A stretch of DNA of 64,000 bases from Ditylenchus dipsaci (lineage: Eukaryota; Nematoda; Chromadorea; Rhabditida; Anguinidae), in contig SADC01000289.1 of NCBI GenBank assembly GCA_004194705.1, positions 124,001-188,000 on the forward strand, given 5' to 3'. Under the pieces are notes generated by a model. That model was not told where the DNA came from. It worked only from the letters and a program-made list of their open reading frames with translations, and searched no databases. Both the position numbers and the translations under genes were made by a program. This document shows, piece after piece, positions 11,000-22,409 of the stretch (within the stretch, counting starts at the first letter, position 1; each line of letters opens with the position of its first letter).

Positions 11000-12180
11000 T
11001 CACTCTAACGGTCATCTAATAAATTGTGTACGTGTGGATTCTAGGTTGTCATATGCTGCATTTCAGGTGTTTTCAAGTGACTGAAGCTGGATTATTTGTG
11101 AACATAGTCCGTTTGACTTTGCTTCGTCTCTTTAAGACCGGGTGGCGCATTACAAGCAGCTGAAAGGTAGTGTGGAATTTTGTTCTCTGAAATACCTAAA
11201 AGTGCTGCTGGCAAAATACTACAAAAGAGCTTAAAGAACGTGAGATGTCAAAGACTAAAGAAATGTAAGCCCAAATCTAAAATTTAATTAGGAATTGTAT
11301 ACAATTTGTTAAGTAGCTTGAATTTATAAAAACAAAAGTTTTTATTGTACTGATTTTGTGCTTGTAATCTAACAAAAGAATTACAATTCCACAAAGTAAT
11401 GTTGCTTGAAAAGCAATTAATTTGTCCTCGTCTGCCTTTTTTATATATTTTCTGCTGTCCGACTGCCGTACTTATTCGATGGCCTAAATTTCAGTGCAAA
11501 GTTACATGGATCAATACTTTAAACAAATAATTGCGTGTCAATAACCAGTTGGATTAATAATTGCCCTATTTTACTGCTACAGTTTTATGGCTATGATCCA
11601 CAAATGTGAAACTAACAACACTTTGCTCAACTCAAACGACCTATTTTATATTTTGTCATGCTTTTGTGGTTTTCTTGTAATTTTTTAAATGCAGAGCTAA
11701 AATTATATATTGTTTACATCTTTTGTTAAATGAGCCACCCAGATGATGAGAGGCTAAGAAGTATTTCTGAAACAGTTTTGTACTACCAAAATACATCTTG
11801 ACTACAAAAAATAGTAAATCAAAGAGGAACAAAAGAACAAAAAGCAATGTGGAGCTGAGCAATTCTCTATTTACTTGGACAAAGACTATGAAAGCACTGA
11901 AGGATTTTTAAACTGCTTGAAATAGTAAGTCTAACGAAATCATCTAACTAGCTTGATTTCCTCCGATAAAACGATTCCTTCTACTTCGAAGACTTATATC
12001 TCAGCCCAGAGAAATAATTTTACATCACTGTTTTTTGCGTTTTCTCAAATTCCATCAATCTATCGATTCGGCAAAAATTTCGAGATTGATCCCAAAATTT
12101 TCCGATTTTTGAGAGGTTAAAAAACGTGCAAATCACTCAAGTTTTAATGTAAACTTATAAGACAACTTGGAAATTTAGTA
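11000..12180. other. Non-coding interval after the RPB7-like exons
   Basis: AT-rich sequence with no convincing exon apart from the short VTEAGLFVN reading near 11075, which might belong to the RPB7-like gene. I see no transposon boundary here. Confidence 0.4.
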
Positions 12181-12425
12181 CAGACCAACCCTATACAACG
12201 GCGCCCTCAAAATTCGTTCCTGGCACCCTTTTTCAAAAAAGAGATGCCGTTTAGATTAAAAAAATATTTGGTTCTGTAAAACAATCGGCAATATCGGAAT
12301 CCTTGCAATTTTTGCGACTGGACTGTCAAAACAGACCTACCAAAGTGTTTAAAAGTAGGGGTGGAAAAAAGTGTCGGACCCTAGGCGGGTACGAACTTTT
12401 GTGTGTGAGTTGTATAGAGGTTGAC
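12181..12425. mobile_element. Pogo-type MITE
   Basis: The left end is CAGACCAACCCTATACAACG after TA; the right end is TTGTATAGAGGTTGAC before TA. The interior holds GTGTCGGACCCTAGGCGGG at 12371-12389, also found in the MITE at 22120-22403 and in altered form near 51640. It has no coding capacity. Confidence 0.7.
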
Positions 12426-12957
12426 TATGCAAAATGGAAATCTTTTTTTTTTTGAATTGAAATAGCTTGAAAAAACTGAGTTCAATTACAAGGACTGATT
12501 TTTACCGCTCTTAAAATCAAGAAAAAAAAGATTCCTCCTCTTTTACAAACTTTTATTAACAGCTAAAACTAAGAATTCACTTCTTTCTTTCTAGAAATAT
12601 TTTCATCTCACTCAGGAGCATAAATCAAAACTGTTTGTTGTATCATTTTGACCTTTCTTTGCTTACGCCAAAAGTTTTAAGCTTCATCCCGGCAAACGGC
12701 CTCAATTGGCTGTGAAAAATCGGTGTTCGTCGCCTATATTATAATGCTTCTAAAATTCATTATGCTGTGTAATGTAAAAATCAAAATATACAGACGGATA
12801 GAGCTCAATTTTTTTATGGAAATATCAAAGAACGCCATTGTTTTGCATTTGTTGAGAAAAAACACTAAATTTGTTCCAAAGTCAAAAAGACCCTGACGTG
12901 TTTAAGGCTTAAAGTTGTATGCATTGTAGTGCCTATGCATCCTATGCATTCTCCTAG

Positions 12958-15379
12958 GCTTTTGGATAGATGGAGTTGATGGTGAACGAGGATTCGCTTT
13001 GTTCATTAGTCTAATAGCTTTACTTTCTACTATTACAATATTGGTGTCTAAATTGTTGACAATCAACAGAAGACTCACTCCACAACATTGGTAAATTCCT
13101 GTTGAGCATTGTAACAATGGTTGTAATTCTTTTCGACCCCGAAATGGTACTTTTTCTGCCCTAAAAGGCTCTTTTCCAGCCCCAAATTAAAAAAGCCTTT
13201 CTCGGCGGTTATTCCACAAATTTTTATTTTTTTACAATTATATTGGAGCTCTAGATGTCAAATTTCTAACAAGCCAATAAGTGACTTGGAAAGACTTTTA
13301 AACAGGGATGTGAATCGTACTTTTTAAAAATATATGTACTTTTTTTGCATCGTGTACTTTTTTGTACTTTTTTGTATTTTTTTTATTGAATTGTGTGATT
13401 AAGTGATTAAAGGCAGTTACAGTCAAACCTCTATACAACGGCCCCCTAGGGACCGGCCTGGGGGCCGTTATATAGAGGGGCCGTTATATAGAGGGGCCGT
13501 TATATAGAGGGTATGTTACTAACGTTTGTAAAGGGGGCCGTTGTATAGAGGTTTTGCAAAACGAGCTCATTATTGAAGTGGCAGACTTAGAAACAACCAT
13601 TTATTTAAACACCAGCAATAATCTCAAGCTCTGTCCCAATCTCTTTCGCTTTTTCCTAAAAAGCTAAAGCTTTCAACGTGGAACTTTGATTGAAATTATA
13701 CCTTGAGAAGGTCCCCGGTGACTGGAATGTTCGAGAGCGAATTTGCTTGATCCAGTGAATGAGTGCTAAGTCAAGGTGCTCATTCCTGCCAGATGTGAGA
13801 CGCGCCCGCTTCGATTTGCTCCCATTAGCTGCTGCTTCCAAGATTGAGTCCTTGCTTTTCAGAATTCCCTGAATTGTTCCCCTTGCGATGCCGAACTCCT
13901 TTGCTAGCTCATAGTTGCTTTTCTTCTCAGAAGCTTCCACAATGGCTTTCTTTTCTTCCAATGTTAGAACACGACGCTTTGCTGGTTTACCCGGAGTGCT
14001 CATTGTACAATCTAAAAAGAAAAGAGATAAAATGCAACAAAACACTTTAGATCTAAATGAGAACAAATGATTGCAAATAATAGAGCAAAAATGGCAACTG
14101 GAAAAGGCCGTGTTCGAGTTAGGGCCGTTATATAGAGGGTTCTTTCATTGCTAGGGACCGACTTGGAGGCCGTTATATAGAGGGCCGTTATATATAGGGC
14201 CGTTATATAGAGGGTCTAACTCCTTATGTTTTAGTCAAATCCAACCAAACTGGTCGAGGGGCCGTTATATAGAGGAGGCCGTTATATAGAGAGGCCGTTA
14301 TATAGAGTTTGACTGTAGTAACTTTTGGCTTCCAAAAAAAATTTACCTTTGTTTCCCCTGTTTTTGCGAAAAAAAAAATTCCATCCAAAAGTTTTCAAAA
14401 TTATATATACTTTATATATACTTTTTAATAATTTTGATACAAAAAATAATTCCGTATGGAAATGGAAAATATTTGCCTTGGTCCCCCAACATGATTTTCT
14501 CTCTCTAAATATCAGAAATACATAAATTTGGTGTTCAACTTAGACAAAGTCTAAATTTATCGCATTTTTTTTAAATTGCCTTCACGCACCCAAAGCGAGA
14601 GCTGAAAAAAGGAAAAATAGATAGATGATACCTAAGACCGATTGAAGGGTGACAGCATCAACCAAAAAGATACATTCGTATACTTAATACACATTGAAAG
14701 GCATAAATTAGACAAAAAATGGTTCATATTGCTTTTAAAATGAGTTGATTAAATAGAAACAGACAAAATCAATATGTTTCCTTGCGAAATACCGATTTTT
14801 AGAAAAATTTCTTTTTTCCAACCCAAACTCTTTTTTTGGAAAATGTATTTTTTTTTGAAAATCTCATTCCCATCCCTGCTTTAAAGTTGGAGAAAAAAGT
14901 CTTCAAATAAAGCAAACTTTTCAAAAATTCGGTGCATTCAGAGACCTATCCTTGCAACTTTCAAAAACTTCATTTAGTCAAGTAAAAACTGGTTAAAAAG
15001 CTGAAATTCACAGCTACAAGATATTTGAAAAAATATAAATTGATTAGAAAACCACCAAAAATTAAGGACTTTTTAATTTTGGAGCAGGAAAAGAGCCTTT
15101 TGAGGCAGAAAACATGTCTAAGGTAAATAAGTGCGCATTCTCTTATATATTCTCCAATTAGATTCCTAAAGCTCTTGTTTATTGGGGGGCTATTTCGGGG
15201 TCGAAAAGTATTTCAACCTGTAATAACACTTTATGAATAAATTTAGGTTTGTTATGGAAGCAACTATTTACCTTACTTTAGCACTGGGATTTATTTTTGC
15301 GGTCGGATTAATAGCTTTTGTTTATACTAACTTTTGGCTGGAAACAACTACCACAGCCTTGCCGTTATTGAGGCAGTAG
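12958..15379 (+). CDS. Tetraspan (MARVEL-like) protein, last two exons
   Basis: Exon 12958-13090 encodes a polar turn (FWIDGVDGERG) followed by a membrane helix beginning FALFISLIALLSTIT and ending at LTPQHW. Exon 15247-15379 continues exactly in phase (TG|G restores the tryptophan) with FVMEATIYLTLALGF, a second helix and the tail TTALPLLRQ before TAG. A pair of final helices with an acidic residue at the start of the last (W-F-V-M-E) resembles MARVEL proteins. Upstream exons are not identified. The 2.15-kb intron carries a complete Tigger/pogo derivative at 13420-14315, and a hAT element begins 49 bp after the stop codon. The family name is an inference; the two exons themselves are well supported. 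Confidence 0.6.
13420..14315. mobile_element. Tigger/pogo derivative retaining a transposase exon
   Basis: The element starts CAGTCAAACCTCTATACAAC and ends TATAGAGTTTGACTG, with TA on both sides (13418-13419 and 14316-14317). These are pogo-type ends. Both subterminal arms repeat GGCCGTTATATAGAGG, about four times on the left and seven on the right. The middle encodes, on the minus strand, the first DNA-binding domain of a CENP-B/Tigger transposase. The catalytic DDE region is absent, so it is non-autonomous. It sits in an intron of the tetraspan gene. Confidence 0.9.
13700..14003 (-). pseudogene. Tigger/pogo transposase, amino-terminal exon
   Basis: From ATG at 14003 downward the reading is MSTPGKPAKRRVLTLEEKK, then a helix-turn-helix (NYELAKEFGIARGTIQGILK). 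The start of a second DNA-binding helix set follows (ALIHWIKQIR). A one-base frame change then precedes a segment that would read NIPVTGDLLK, typical of CENP-B type second domains, ending at a GT donor. In full-length Tigger proteins these two domains precede the DDE nuclease. Nothing of the nuclease remains. Confidence 0.8.
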
Positions 15380-15428
15380 GTGCTTTAAAAATAAATTTTG
15401 TCAGTGTAATCCAAAAAGTTGTTTTTAC

Positions 15429-17722
15429 TAGAGATGGGCATTTGTTTTTGCCCAATACCAATATTTGAAAAGTGTGGACCCCAATATATGCTTAATACCA
15501 ATAATTTTTCAAAAGTCTATTTGTTAACCAAAACATAAAAAAATGTTCCTCATTCAGTCTAATCTCGACTTAGTAACAAACTGGAACTGATTTTTCGGCC
15601 TAAAGAAACAAAAATTGATCCGCTTCGGTTTTTATTAGGACCACAAAATCAAAATTAAAATGTGCTCGGAAATCGAATAATCGAGCAATTTTCAAACTCA
15701 AGTTTGTACGAATTAAATTTCGGACGATCTGAATTTCGGACTAATTAACGCTGGGCGAACTGATTTTTGGACAAAAAATTAATGTCAATGAACAGCTGCC
15801 GAATGTGGAGAAATGATTTAAATAAATCTTGTTATGGTGTTGCAGAATTGGGAAAATAAAACTCGACTTTTTCAAAAAAAAAATCACTTCTGACACAGAA
15901 CTTCTAACATTAGGGTAACACTTTACTTGACCCCCCCCACGGCTGACCCACTTTTGATGACAATTTTGAAAAACCGATTGCATATTCGTGTTTCTCGACC
16001 CCGATTTAGGCGCGAATTTACCAGTCGTTTCCGGTAAAGTGAAAAAAAATTTTTTGTCAAACCACAGGGGGGTATCATGGATTTTAGTCAAAATTTGAAA
16101 AATTTGAATTCGCGCCTTTGAATTTTGAAGGGATTAAGGGCTGTATAGGGAGGGGAAGGGAATAAAGGGGCCACTTTTATGGCAGAACGTTAGAAAAACA
16201 TATATTGGTATATTCTGGCTGTCTTACCATGTTTTAACTGAGCCGTGGCAAAAGAGCTTCTATATGCATTTCATGATCAAGAGTACTTCTCGGAATCATG
16301 TCTAAGGTATGTGGTGTGCGCATCTCTAACTCTCAAGCCCCCTGCGCCCCCGAAGGGGTGGTAGCTGTAATAGTTTAAAACAGTTTTTATAGATGTATTC
16401 GTACGATTAATTAAGCCCTACACATTTTCATTTGCTCTTGAATTTCGCAAGATTTTTTGATGAGCTGAACACAAAAAACATCGGCTGTACTATAGAATCA
16501 CCTCCCCACCCCCCCCCCCCCCCAGCTAGCGAAAATTTTACTTTTCCTGAAGGGAAAAGGACCCGTCCATTTTGATTCTCGTGCTCTGAATAGGCACGGA
16601 AACACTTTGGTTTCCGAAAAATCGAAAAATTTTTTTTTTCGATTTGCCTTGGTCCCCAAGGTAAAAAATTTAGGAAAATTCAAAAAAATATTTTTTTGAA
16701 TTCCCGCCAAAACATTTTTAAGGGATTTAGGGCTGTATGGGAGGGAAAGGGACAAAAGAGGGCCACTAATCACACAGAGCCCACTAACAAGAAGATGTTG
16801 AACATAGTTTTGAATACTGGGCCTACCGCATAAATAAACTCTGGTATGCATGCTTTTCATGCATCCAGAGTCACTTTCGAGTGATTTGTGTCTAAGGTAT
16901 GTGGGTGTGCGCATCTCAACTCCAAGCCCCAAGCCCCAAGCCCCCGAAGGGGGCGCAGGGGGCTTGAGAGTTAGAGATGCGCACACCCCATACCTTAGAC
17001 ATGATTCCGAGAAGTACTCTTGATCATGAAATGCATATAGAAGCTCTTTTTGCCACGGCTCAGTTAAAAAACATGGTAAGACAGCCAGAATATACCAATA
17101 TATGTTTTTTCTAACGTTCTGCCATAAAGTGGCCCCTTTTATTCCCTTCCCCTCCCTATACAGCCCTTAATCCCTTCAAAATTCAAAAGGCGCGAATTCA
17201 AATTTTTCAAATTTTGACTAAAATCCATGATACCCCCCTGTGGTTTGACAAAAAATTTTTTTCACTTTACGGAAACGACTGGTAAATTCGCGCCTAAATC
17301 GGGGTCGAGAAACACGAATATGCAATCGGTTTCTCAAAATTGTCATCAAAAGTGGGTCAGCCGTGGGGGGGGGGGTCAAGTAAAGTCAAGCCAACATTAG
17401 TTTTTATAATCAAAATTTTGGGCATAGGAAAATATTTTTTCTTTAAAATAAGACAATTAAAGTAAATCAATAAAAAATGATAAATAAAATTAGTTCGATG
17501 TCATTTATTAGGCAAAGAAATGAGGAAATATGAGTAAAAATTTGAAATTTCTATTGGAAAATTATTTAGCACCCAATATCTTTGTCAAACGGTTTGACTC
17601 AAACCCAATACCAATATATTATCGAAAGACACCAACTAATATCCCAATACCAATATTAACGCTTTTATTTGACCCAATACCCCAATATCCCAATACCAAT
17701 ATATTGTTTGTTCCCATCTCTA
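15429..17722. mobile_element. Non-autonomous hAT element
   Basis: The ends are TAGAGATGGGCA at 15429 and its complement CCCATCTCTA finishing at 17722. GTTTTTAC occurs at 15421-15428 and again at 17723-17730: a perfect 8-bp duplication. TAGAGATGGG with an 8-bp duplication is classic hAT. Arms carry repeats of CCCAATACCAATATT. No transposase is present. A separate 1.48-kb palindromic element is nested inside. Confidence 0.9.
15914..17392. mobile_element. Palindromic element nested in the hAT
   Basis: AACATTAG at 15906-15913 and 17393-17400 is a perfect 8-bp duplication. Inverted arms of roughly 450 bp run from GGTAACACTTTACTTGACC on the left to the complement of GGCTTGACTTTACTTGACC on the right. 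C-runs or G-runs sit just inside both ends. The centre holds another half-unit with a TTGCCTTGGTCCCC motif, a long C-run at 16508-16523, and three occurrences of the core TCTAAGGTATGTGG. No protein is encoded. It seems related to the elements at 18037-18700 and 29832-30070. Confidence 0.85.
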
Positions 17723-18036
17723 GTTTTTACTATGAAATTAAATTTAAGAATCTAAATTTTTTTATTGTAAATTTTAGGTATTTCTAAGCATGTGTTCAAT
17801 AATCTACATCATTGACTCAGTTATTGTCTACAAACACCGCCAAATGCGAACTTGGATACCTTTTGTTTCGGACTACAAAATTTAAAACAGAAAATATAAG
17901 ATTATTTTATTTATGAGAGGTTACTAAAAGTATCACTTTATACTACAGGCTGTGTTGAAAATTTTCGGCTTTTTTATATTTAATAAATTTCTCTCTAATA
18001 GCTCCTCTGTTTGATAAGCTCTAAAAATGCAATTTC

Positions 18037-18700
18037 GGCGCTACTTGGACATACCCCCCCCCCAAATCTACTTTTTTCAACATGTTCCCAAACACCCTAT
18101 ATCGATCTAAAATGGGCTCAGGAGTTCAAAAAAGGCATTATTTTTGAGTTCTGGTCAATAAAAAACTGAGTTTTGGGACCACCCAAAATCACCCATTTTG
18201 GCCATTTTTAAAGGGATTTAGGTCTGTATTTGGGTGGAACGGACCAAAAAAGGGACCAATATTGATCAAAAAGGAAGATGACATAGTTTTGAATACTGGG
18301 GCCTACCGCATAAATAAACTCTGGTATGCATGCTTTTTCATGCATCCAGAGTCACTTTCGAGTGATTTGCGTCTAAGGTATGTCGGTGTGTGCATCTCAA
18401 CCCCAAGAAACTTGGTAGGTTAGAGATGCGCGCACTCACTCACCTTAGACATGATTCCGAGCAAGACTCTTAATCGAAAATGCATTTAGAGGCTCTTTTT
18501 GCCCAGCTCCAGTGACCAAAACATGATAAAACAGGTAAAAAGTCAAAATTTAAAAGTGTCCAAAACTCGATTTGTTATTGACCAGAACTTAAAAACAATG
18601 TCTTTTTTGAACTTCTGAGGCATTTTAGGTCGATATAGGTGTTTGGAAACACTTTTAAATAAAGTTTATTTGGGGGGGGGGGGTATATCCAAGTAGGGTC
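18037..18700. mobile_element. Palindromic element, 8-bp TSD family
   Basis: The ends are GGCGCTACTTGGACATACCC and the complement of GACCCTACTTGGATATACCC, each followed internally by a long C-run. Flanks GCAATTTC (18029-18036) and GCAATGTC (18701-18708) make an 8-bp duplication with one mismatch. The centre at about 18412 carries TCTAAGGTATGTCGG and its inverted partner, as in the nested element at 15914-17392. Confidence 0.8.
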
Positions 18701-18708
18701 GCAATGTC

Positions 18709-19359
18709 TTTTAAAAATGACCGAGAATTCAAGGTTCAATAGCTAAAGTCGATGAATATTCAGAATTTTTAAAACAACAACTTCTCAGAAACTGTGTTCA
18801 CATTTTGGGACCTATAAGATATTTATAAATCACCAATAACACCTCGTTCGGAAGAAAAAGAAGCAGACCGATCTCTAATCTTTCATTTCATTATGATTTT
18901 CGAAAATCTGCAAAACAAAGCCTGAGAAAGGTTACGGGTATATATCCCTTGACATATATTTTTCTTGAGCTGAGAAAAAATGCAATCTGCTCCAAAATTT
19001 GTTTTTCATAAATTCAAACTTTTTGAAAACTTTTTTCCTTTAATTTTTTAAACAAAAACCTATTTTTCCAACTTTTTTGCAGTTCGGGAAACACGTTTGA
19101 GCCCGTTCTAACATACGCTGGCCTACCCTGAGCCTAAGCCTGAGCCTAAGTTAGAGAAAGAAGCCTGGAGGATATATGTGGGGATATATGTCTGGGGTAT
19201 ATCTTTCGAGTGCCCTGAGAAAAGCATCTGTTCTAAAATTTCCTTTTTTACTTAATTCCAAACAAATTTATTGACCTTTTGCTGTGAAAAGTAAAACAAG
19301 CATATAATATCTGCACTAAAATGATGACTAAAATGACTTTGTGGCAGTTGTTCAGTCAA
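18709..19359. other. Non-coding interval with GGATATATG modules
   Basis: No exon is visible. Near 19110-19200 is the dispersed module CTGGCCTACCCTGAGCCTAA followed by GGATATATGTGGGG-type repeats. The same pair of modules recurs at 26340-26530 and 27360-27550. Confidence 0.5.
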
Positions 19360-20215
19360 TTAAACAGTGTTAGTTGTATTCCTGTTGCCATACCCTCCTG
19401 TTGCTTTTTCGTTGTTTTTCCAGGCTAGGAACTTCAAGTAGCAGTCTAATCCATATGTGATCAGTGCCAGAAAGGCAAAAAAGGCGGCGACAGTCCAGCC
19501 TCCTGCATGGGGATGGCTTACACTAGCTACTGCCAGCACACTTCCTTCAAAAAATAAGTAAGTAAATATATATATTTATTGGCGGAGTCCACCTGCAATG
19601 AAGTAGAAAATTGTCCAGGCAAAACAATAGACCATTTCTCCCACTATCCAGGGCACCTTAATTGTTTTTTATGGGCCAAATTTATAAGTTTTTGTTTATA
19701 TTTAATGTAAAATATTTACTTGAGGCATTGTGTCAACCACATGAAAAATATAGAGCATGAGCAGAGTCAGAGTAATTACAAAGCCAAACACTGACACAAA
19801 AGTGGACCAGCCGACACCAGCTGTAATTCAAACTTAATGATAATCACAGACTAAAGTTGATAAGCCATAAGTGTCAACGGAAAAATTTATTCAGAATAAA
19901 TTTCCTTCTTTTGCGAAATTTTTGCCGTCACCGCGAAAAATGTCAGTGTTAAAAAAAACCTACCGTAATAAGCTGGACCACCAACCAAGACACAAACAAA
20001 GCACAAAAAGTCGAATGCCTACAATTTTCAACATAAAAAGTATATTGTATGTGTGCAAAACTTGCAATTTCCAGACATTTTAGCAGTCCTGGTAGAGTTC
20101 TAACATAGTCCATGTCAAGACTAATGTTGAGGTCAGACGGAGATTCCACATAAGTGTGCGTGGGCACATATCTGGATCCAGTTGTAGTGGTGTATACAGT
20201 AGTTTCCTCGTACAT
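19360..20215 (-). CDS. MARVEL-domain tetraspan protein (CMTM/plasmolipin-like)
   Basis: Five exons on the minus strand join without a frame break into a 184-residue protein: 20066-20215, 19964-20018, 19720-19820, 19593-19656 and 19360-19544. A polar amino terminus (MYEETTVYTTTTGSRYVP) is followed by four membrane helices near residues 51-68, 73-98, 104-130 and 137-162. The third begins WIVGEMVYCF, with the acidic residue usual at that place, and the fourth reads AAFFAFLALITYGLDCYLKF, as in CMTM and plasmolipin. The length fits MAL/plasmolipin/CMTM proteins, which act in membrane trafficking and apposition. Intron 1 begins GCAAGT, a GC-AG intron; the others are GT-AG. This is the cleanest gene in the window. 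Which MARVEL subfamily it belongs to is uncertain. Confidence 0.9.
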
Positions 20216-20274
20216 TTTTAGCTATAAAGCTGTTAACTATATATGTGTCCGCACGTTTTATGACTAACCCTGTA

Positions 20275-20582
20275 CAGTCGAACTTGGATAAACGAGCACC
20301 CCAAAAGTTCGTTTCCCCGCAAGGTCCGTCACTTTTTTAGCTCGATTTTCAAAGCTTTTTTTGAATTCTCTTTTCACAGTCTGGTCCAGGTTTCACTTTT
20401 TTGAGAAAAAAGTTTTTGGATTCCGAAAAACGATCAGTAAAATCGGAATCCTTGCGATATTTGGGACCAGACTGTCAAAACAGAATTTAAAAAAAAGGAA
20501 AATTTTGAAAATAGAGCCAAATAAAAGTGGGACCCAGCGGCGAAACGAATTTTCGGTGTGCTCGTTTATCCAGGTTCGACTG
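20275..20582. mobile_element. Pogo-type MITE upstream of the MARVEL gene
   Basis: The ends CAGTCGAACTTGGATAAACG and the complement of CAGTCGAACCTGGATAAACG are flanked by TA on both sides (20273-20274 and 20583-20584). It lies only 59 bp upstream of the MARVEL start codon, so it could contribute to the promoter. It has no coding capacity. Confidence 0.85.
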
Positions 20583-20819
20583 TAAATAGCTTAGCGAAAC
20601 CCTTTTTTATTAAATTTGCTTCCTTAGACTCGTTGTGCCAAATCTCTTTTTTGCCGAATCTCTCCTAGCCTTAAAAGTGCGAATATGCAGTTATTTTAAG
20701 TGCTTCACTGTCGAAAAATATAGCGGACTGGTAATTTCTAAGATTTGACTAGCATCTTAATCAGGGTTCCGAGCTGGTTAGCTGGACGCTGAATCTTTTC
20801 TTCAATTTTGGTCAAAATG

Positions 20820-21120
20820 TCTTTTTTTTGTGGGAAATAGTTACAAATTTTTGAATTTGTAACAGTAGTCAAATAGAAAATTTTTGAATTTTTTTAAGTA
20901 ATTTGGTCATTTCTGGGTAAAATTCAAGGCTGGGAAACGACCAGATCGCCCAGAATGACACCTTAGAGTGGTCAAAAGTGAATGAAAATTGATTTTCAGG
21001 GGGTTTACTAAAGAGGGGCTAAACTTTTTGCGAAAAGCGATTCAGTGGATCAGAATTCCAGTCTAATGGGCTGAATCGCTCAGAATTCCACCCTGAACCA
21101 TTCAACCATTAAAACAGTTA
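20820..21120 (+). mobile_element. Relic of the twin-hairpin element
   Basis: GGGAAATAGTTACAAATTTTTG at about 20832 resembles the end of the element at 8935-10134. Further on, GGGTTTACTAAAG, AAACTTTTTGCGAAAAGCG and GGATCAGAATTCCAGTC repeat the order found at 9640-9700. Only one arm is present. Confidence 0.6.
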
Positions 21121-21941
21121 CAATTTCTCATTCCTGTTTTTAGCTAACTCTCCTTTTTTCAAAAAAATTTCATACGGAGCCCTGAAATTCATACACAATA
21201 ACAAAATCTGACAGAAAAAAATTAGATAAACAAAAGAATTAAAAGCTGCTATCTTATTGTTCTATAAAATGTGGTGAGAAAGATGCTTCTAGGCGTCTTT
21301 AGCTTTTCTTTCTGTCTCTTACACCTAACGCCTGTTCTTTTAGATTGTTGTTCTGGTGGTCTAGCTAGCATTGTTGATTTTTGCTTGAAACAGGCATTAT
21401 TGACATGTATATCGATTTTCCATTGTGTTTAAGACACAATTTAAAATTAATTAAATAGAAAAAACTAGGTGCTATGTTTAGAAATCGCACCTCTAGATAA
21501 ATTTTCACTAACTTTTTATTGATTTTGTAAAAAAATTTAAATAATTTTTCTCCGAAATAGTTCTCTAGCTATTTAGCATACTATGTTTTTTATTCAGGCA
21601 TCATGCAGGACCTCTTCAAGTATAGATCTGCTTTGCATCACCTCCTTCTTCAATTGGTTTGAGGATCGCTGCTTTGTCGCTGGACGGTGGAATGAAAAAT
21701 TATCTGCTTATCTCTTTACATTTATTTTCCGCTGATGCATTTATATTTTACTCTTTCAGTTCCATAGATTTCCTGAAATACTACGGAAATAGAGATTAAG
21801 CAATCGGTGAAAAAGGAATGGACAACAAAATCGGTACGAAAAATGAAAGATGGAAATCTGAATGCGTTTGTCTTTGAAAATGGCTAATTTTGCGGTTATT
21901 TGGCACAAATTTGGGGCGGTTCTAAAGACTATAGCCCTATA
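21121..21941. other. Interval without identified gene
   Basis: AT-rich sequence. A frame beginning GIMQDLFKYRSALHHLL near 21600 follows an AG but stops quickly and has no recognisable partner exon. I see no repeat boundary here. Confidence 0.3.
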
Positions 21942-22119
21942 CAGGGTGGTCTAAAAAAATTCGGAAAATATTGAAAAAATTTGCGCGGGTAACCCATTGC
22001 CCCATCGATTTCCCCAGGAAAAGAGATGACAATAGTTAAACCACCGGGGAACTCTTTGATATAAAACTGTCAGAAGTAAAAAAAATTGCATGAAAAAGGA
22101 TAAGAATGAGTTGCAGATA

Positions 22120-22403
22120 CAGTCGACTCTCTTATTCTTTTTTTTTCTGAATTCTTGAAAACTCTATTTTTGAAAAAGAGGTCTATTTTTGAAAAAGAGA
22201 GTCGTTAATTCGAGAGGCGCGGGTCTTTTCGGCAAAACTATTGTCATTTTCAAAAACGACCGGCAAAATCTGAATCCTTGCGATATTTCGGACTAGACTA
22301 GCCGAAGACAATTGGTAAAAACCTTCAAAAATCAACGTAAAAAAGTGTCGGACCCTAGGCGGGAACGAACTTTTTGGAGAGTCGTTAATCAGAGAGTCGA
22401 CTG
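22120..22403. mobile_element. Pogo-type MITE nested in the mariner-like element
   Basis: It starts CAGTCGACTCTCTTATTC and ends AGAGAGTCGACTG. TA precedes the left end; the right flank is TC, a one-base departure. Inside is GTGTCGGACCCTAGGCGGG at 22345, shared with the MITE at 12181-12425. Confidence 0.75.
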
Positions 22404-22409
22404 TCAAAT

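Noticed and set aside
15741..16091. 116-codon minus-strand frame
   Set aside because: It falls in the arm of the nested palindromic element and crosses its boundary at 15914.
16498..16986. 162-codon minus-strand frame
   Set aside because: It lies in the centre of a palindromic element, crosses C-runs and repeats, and has no domain.
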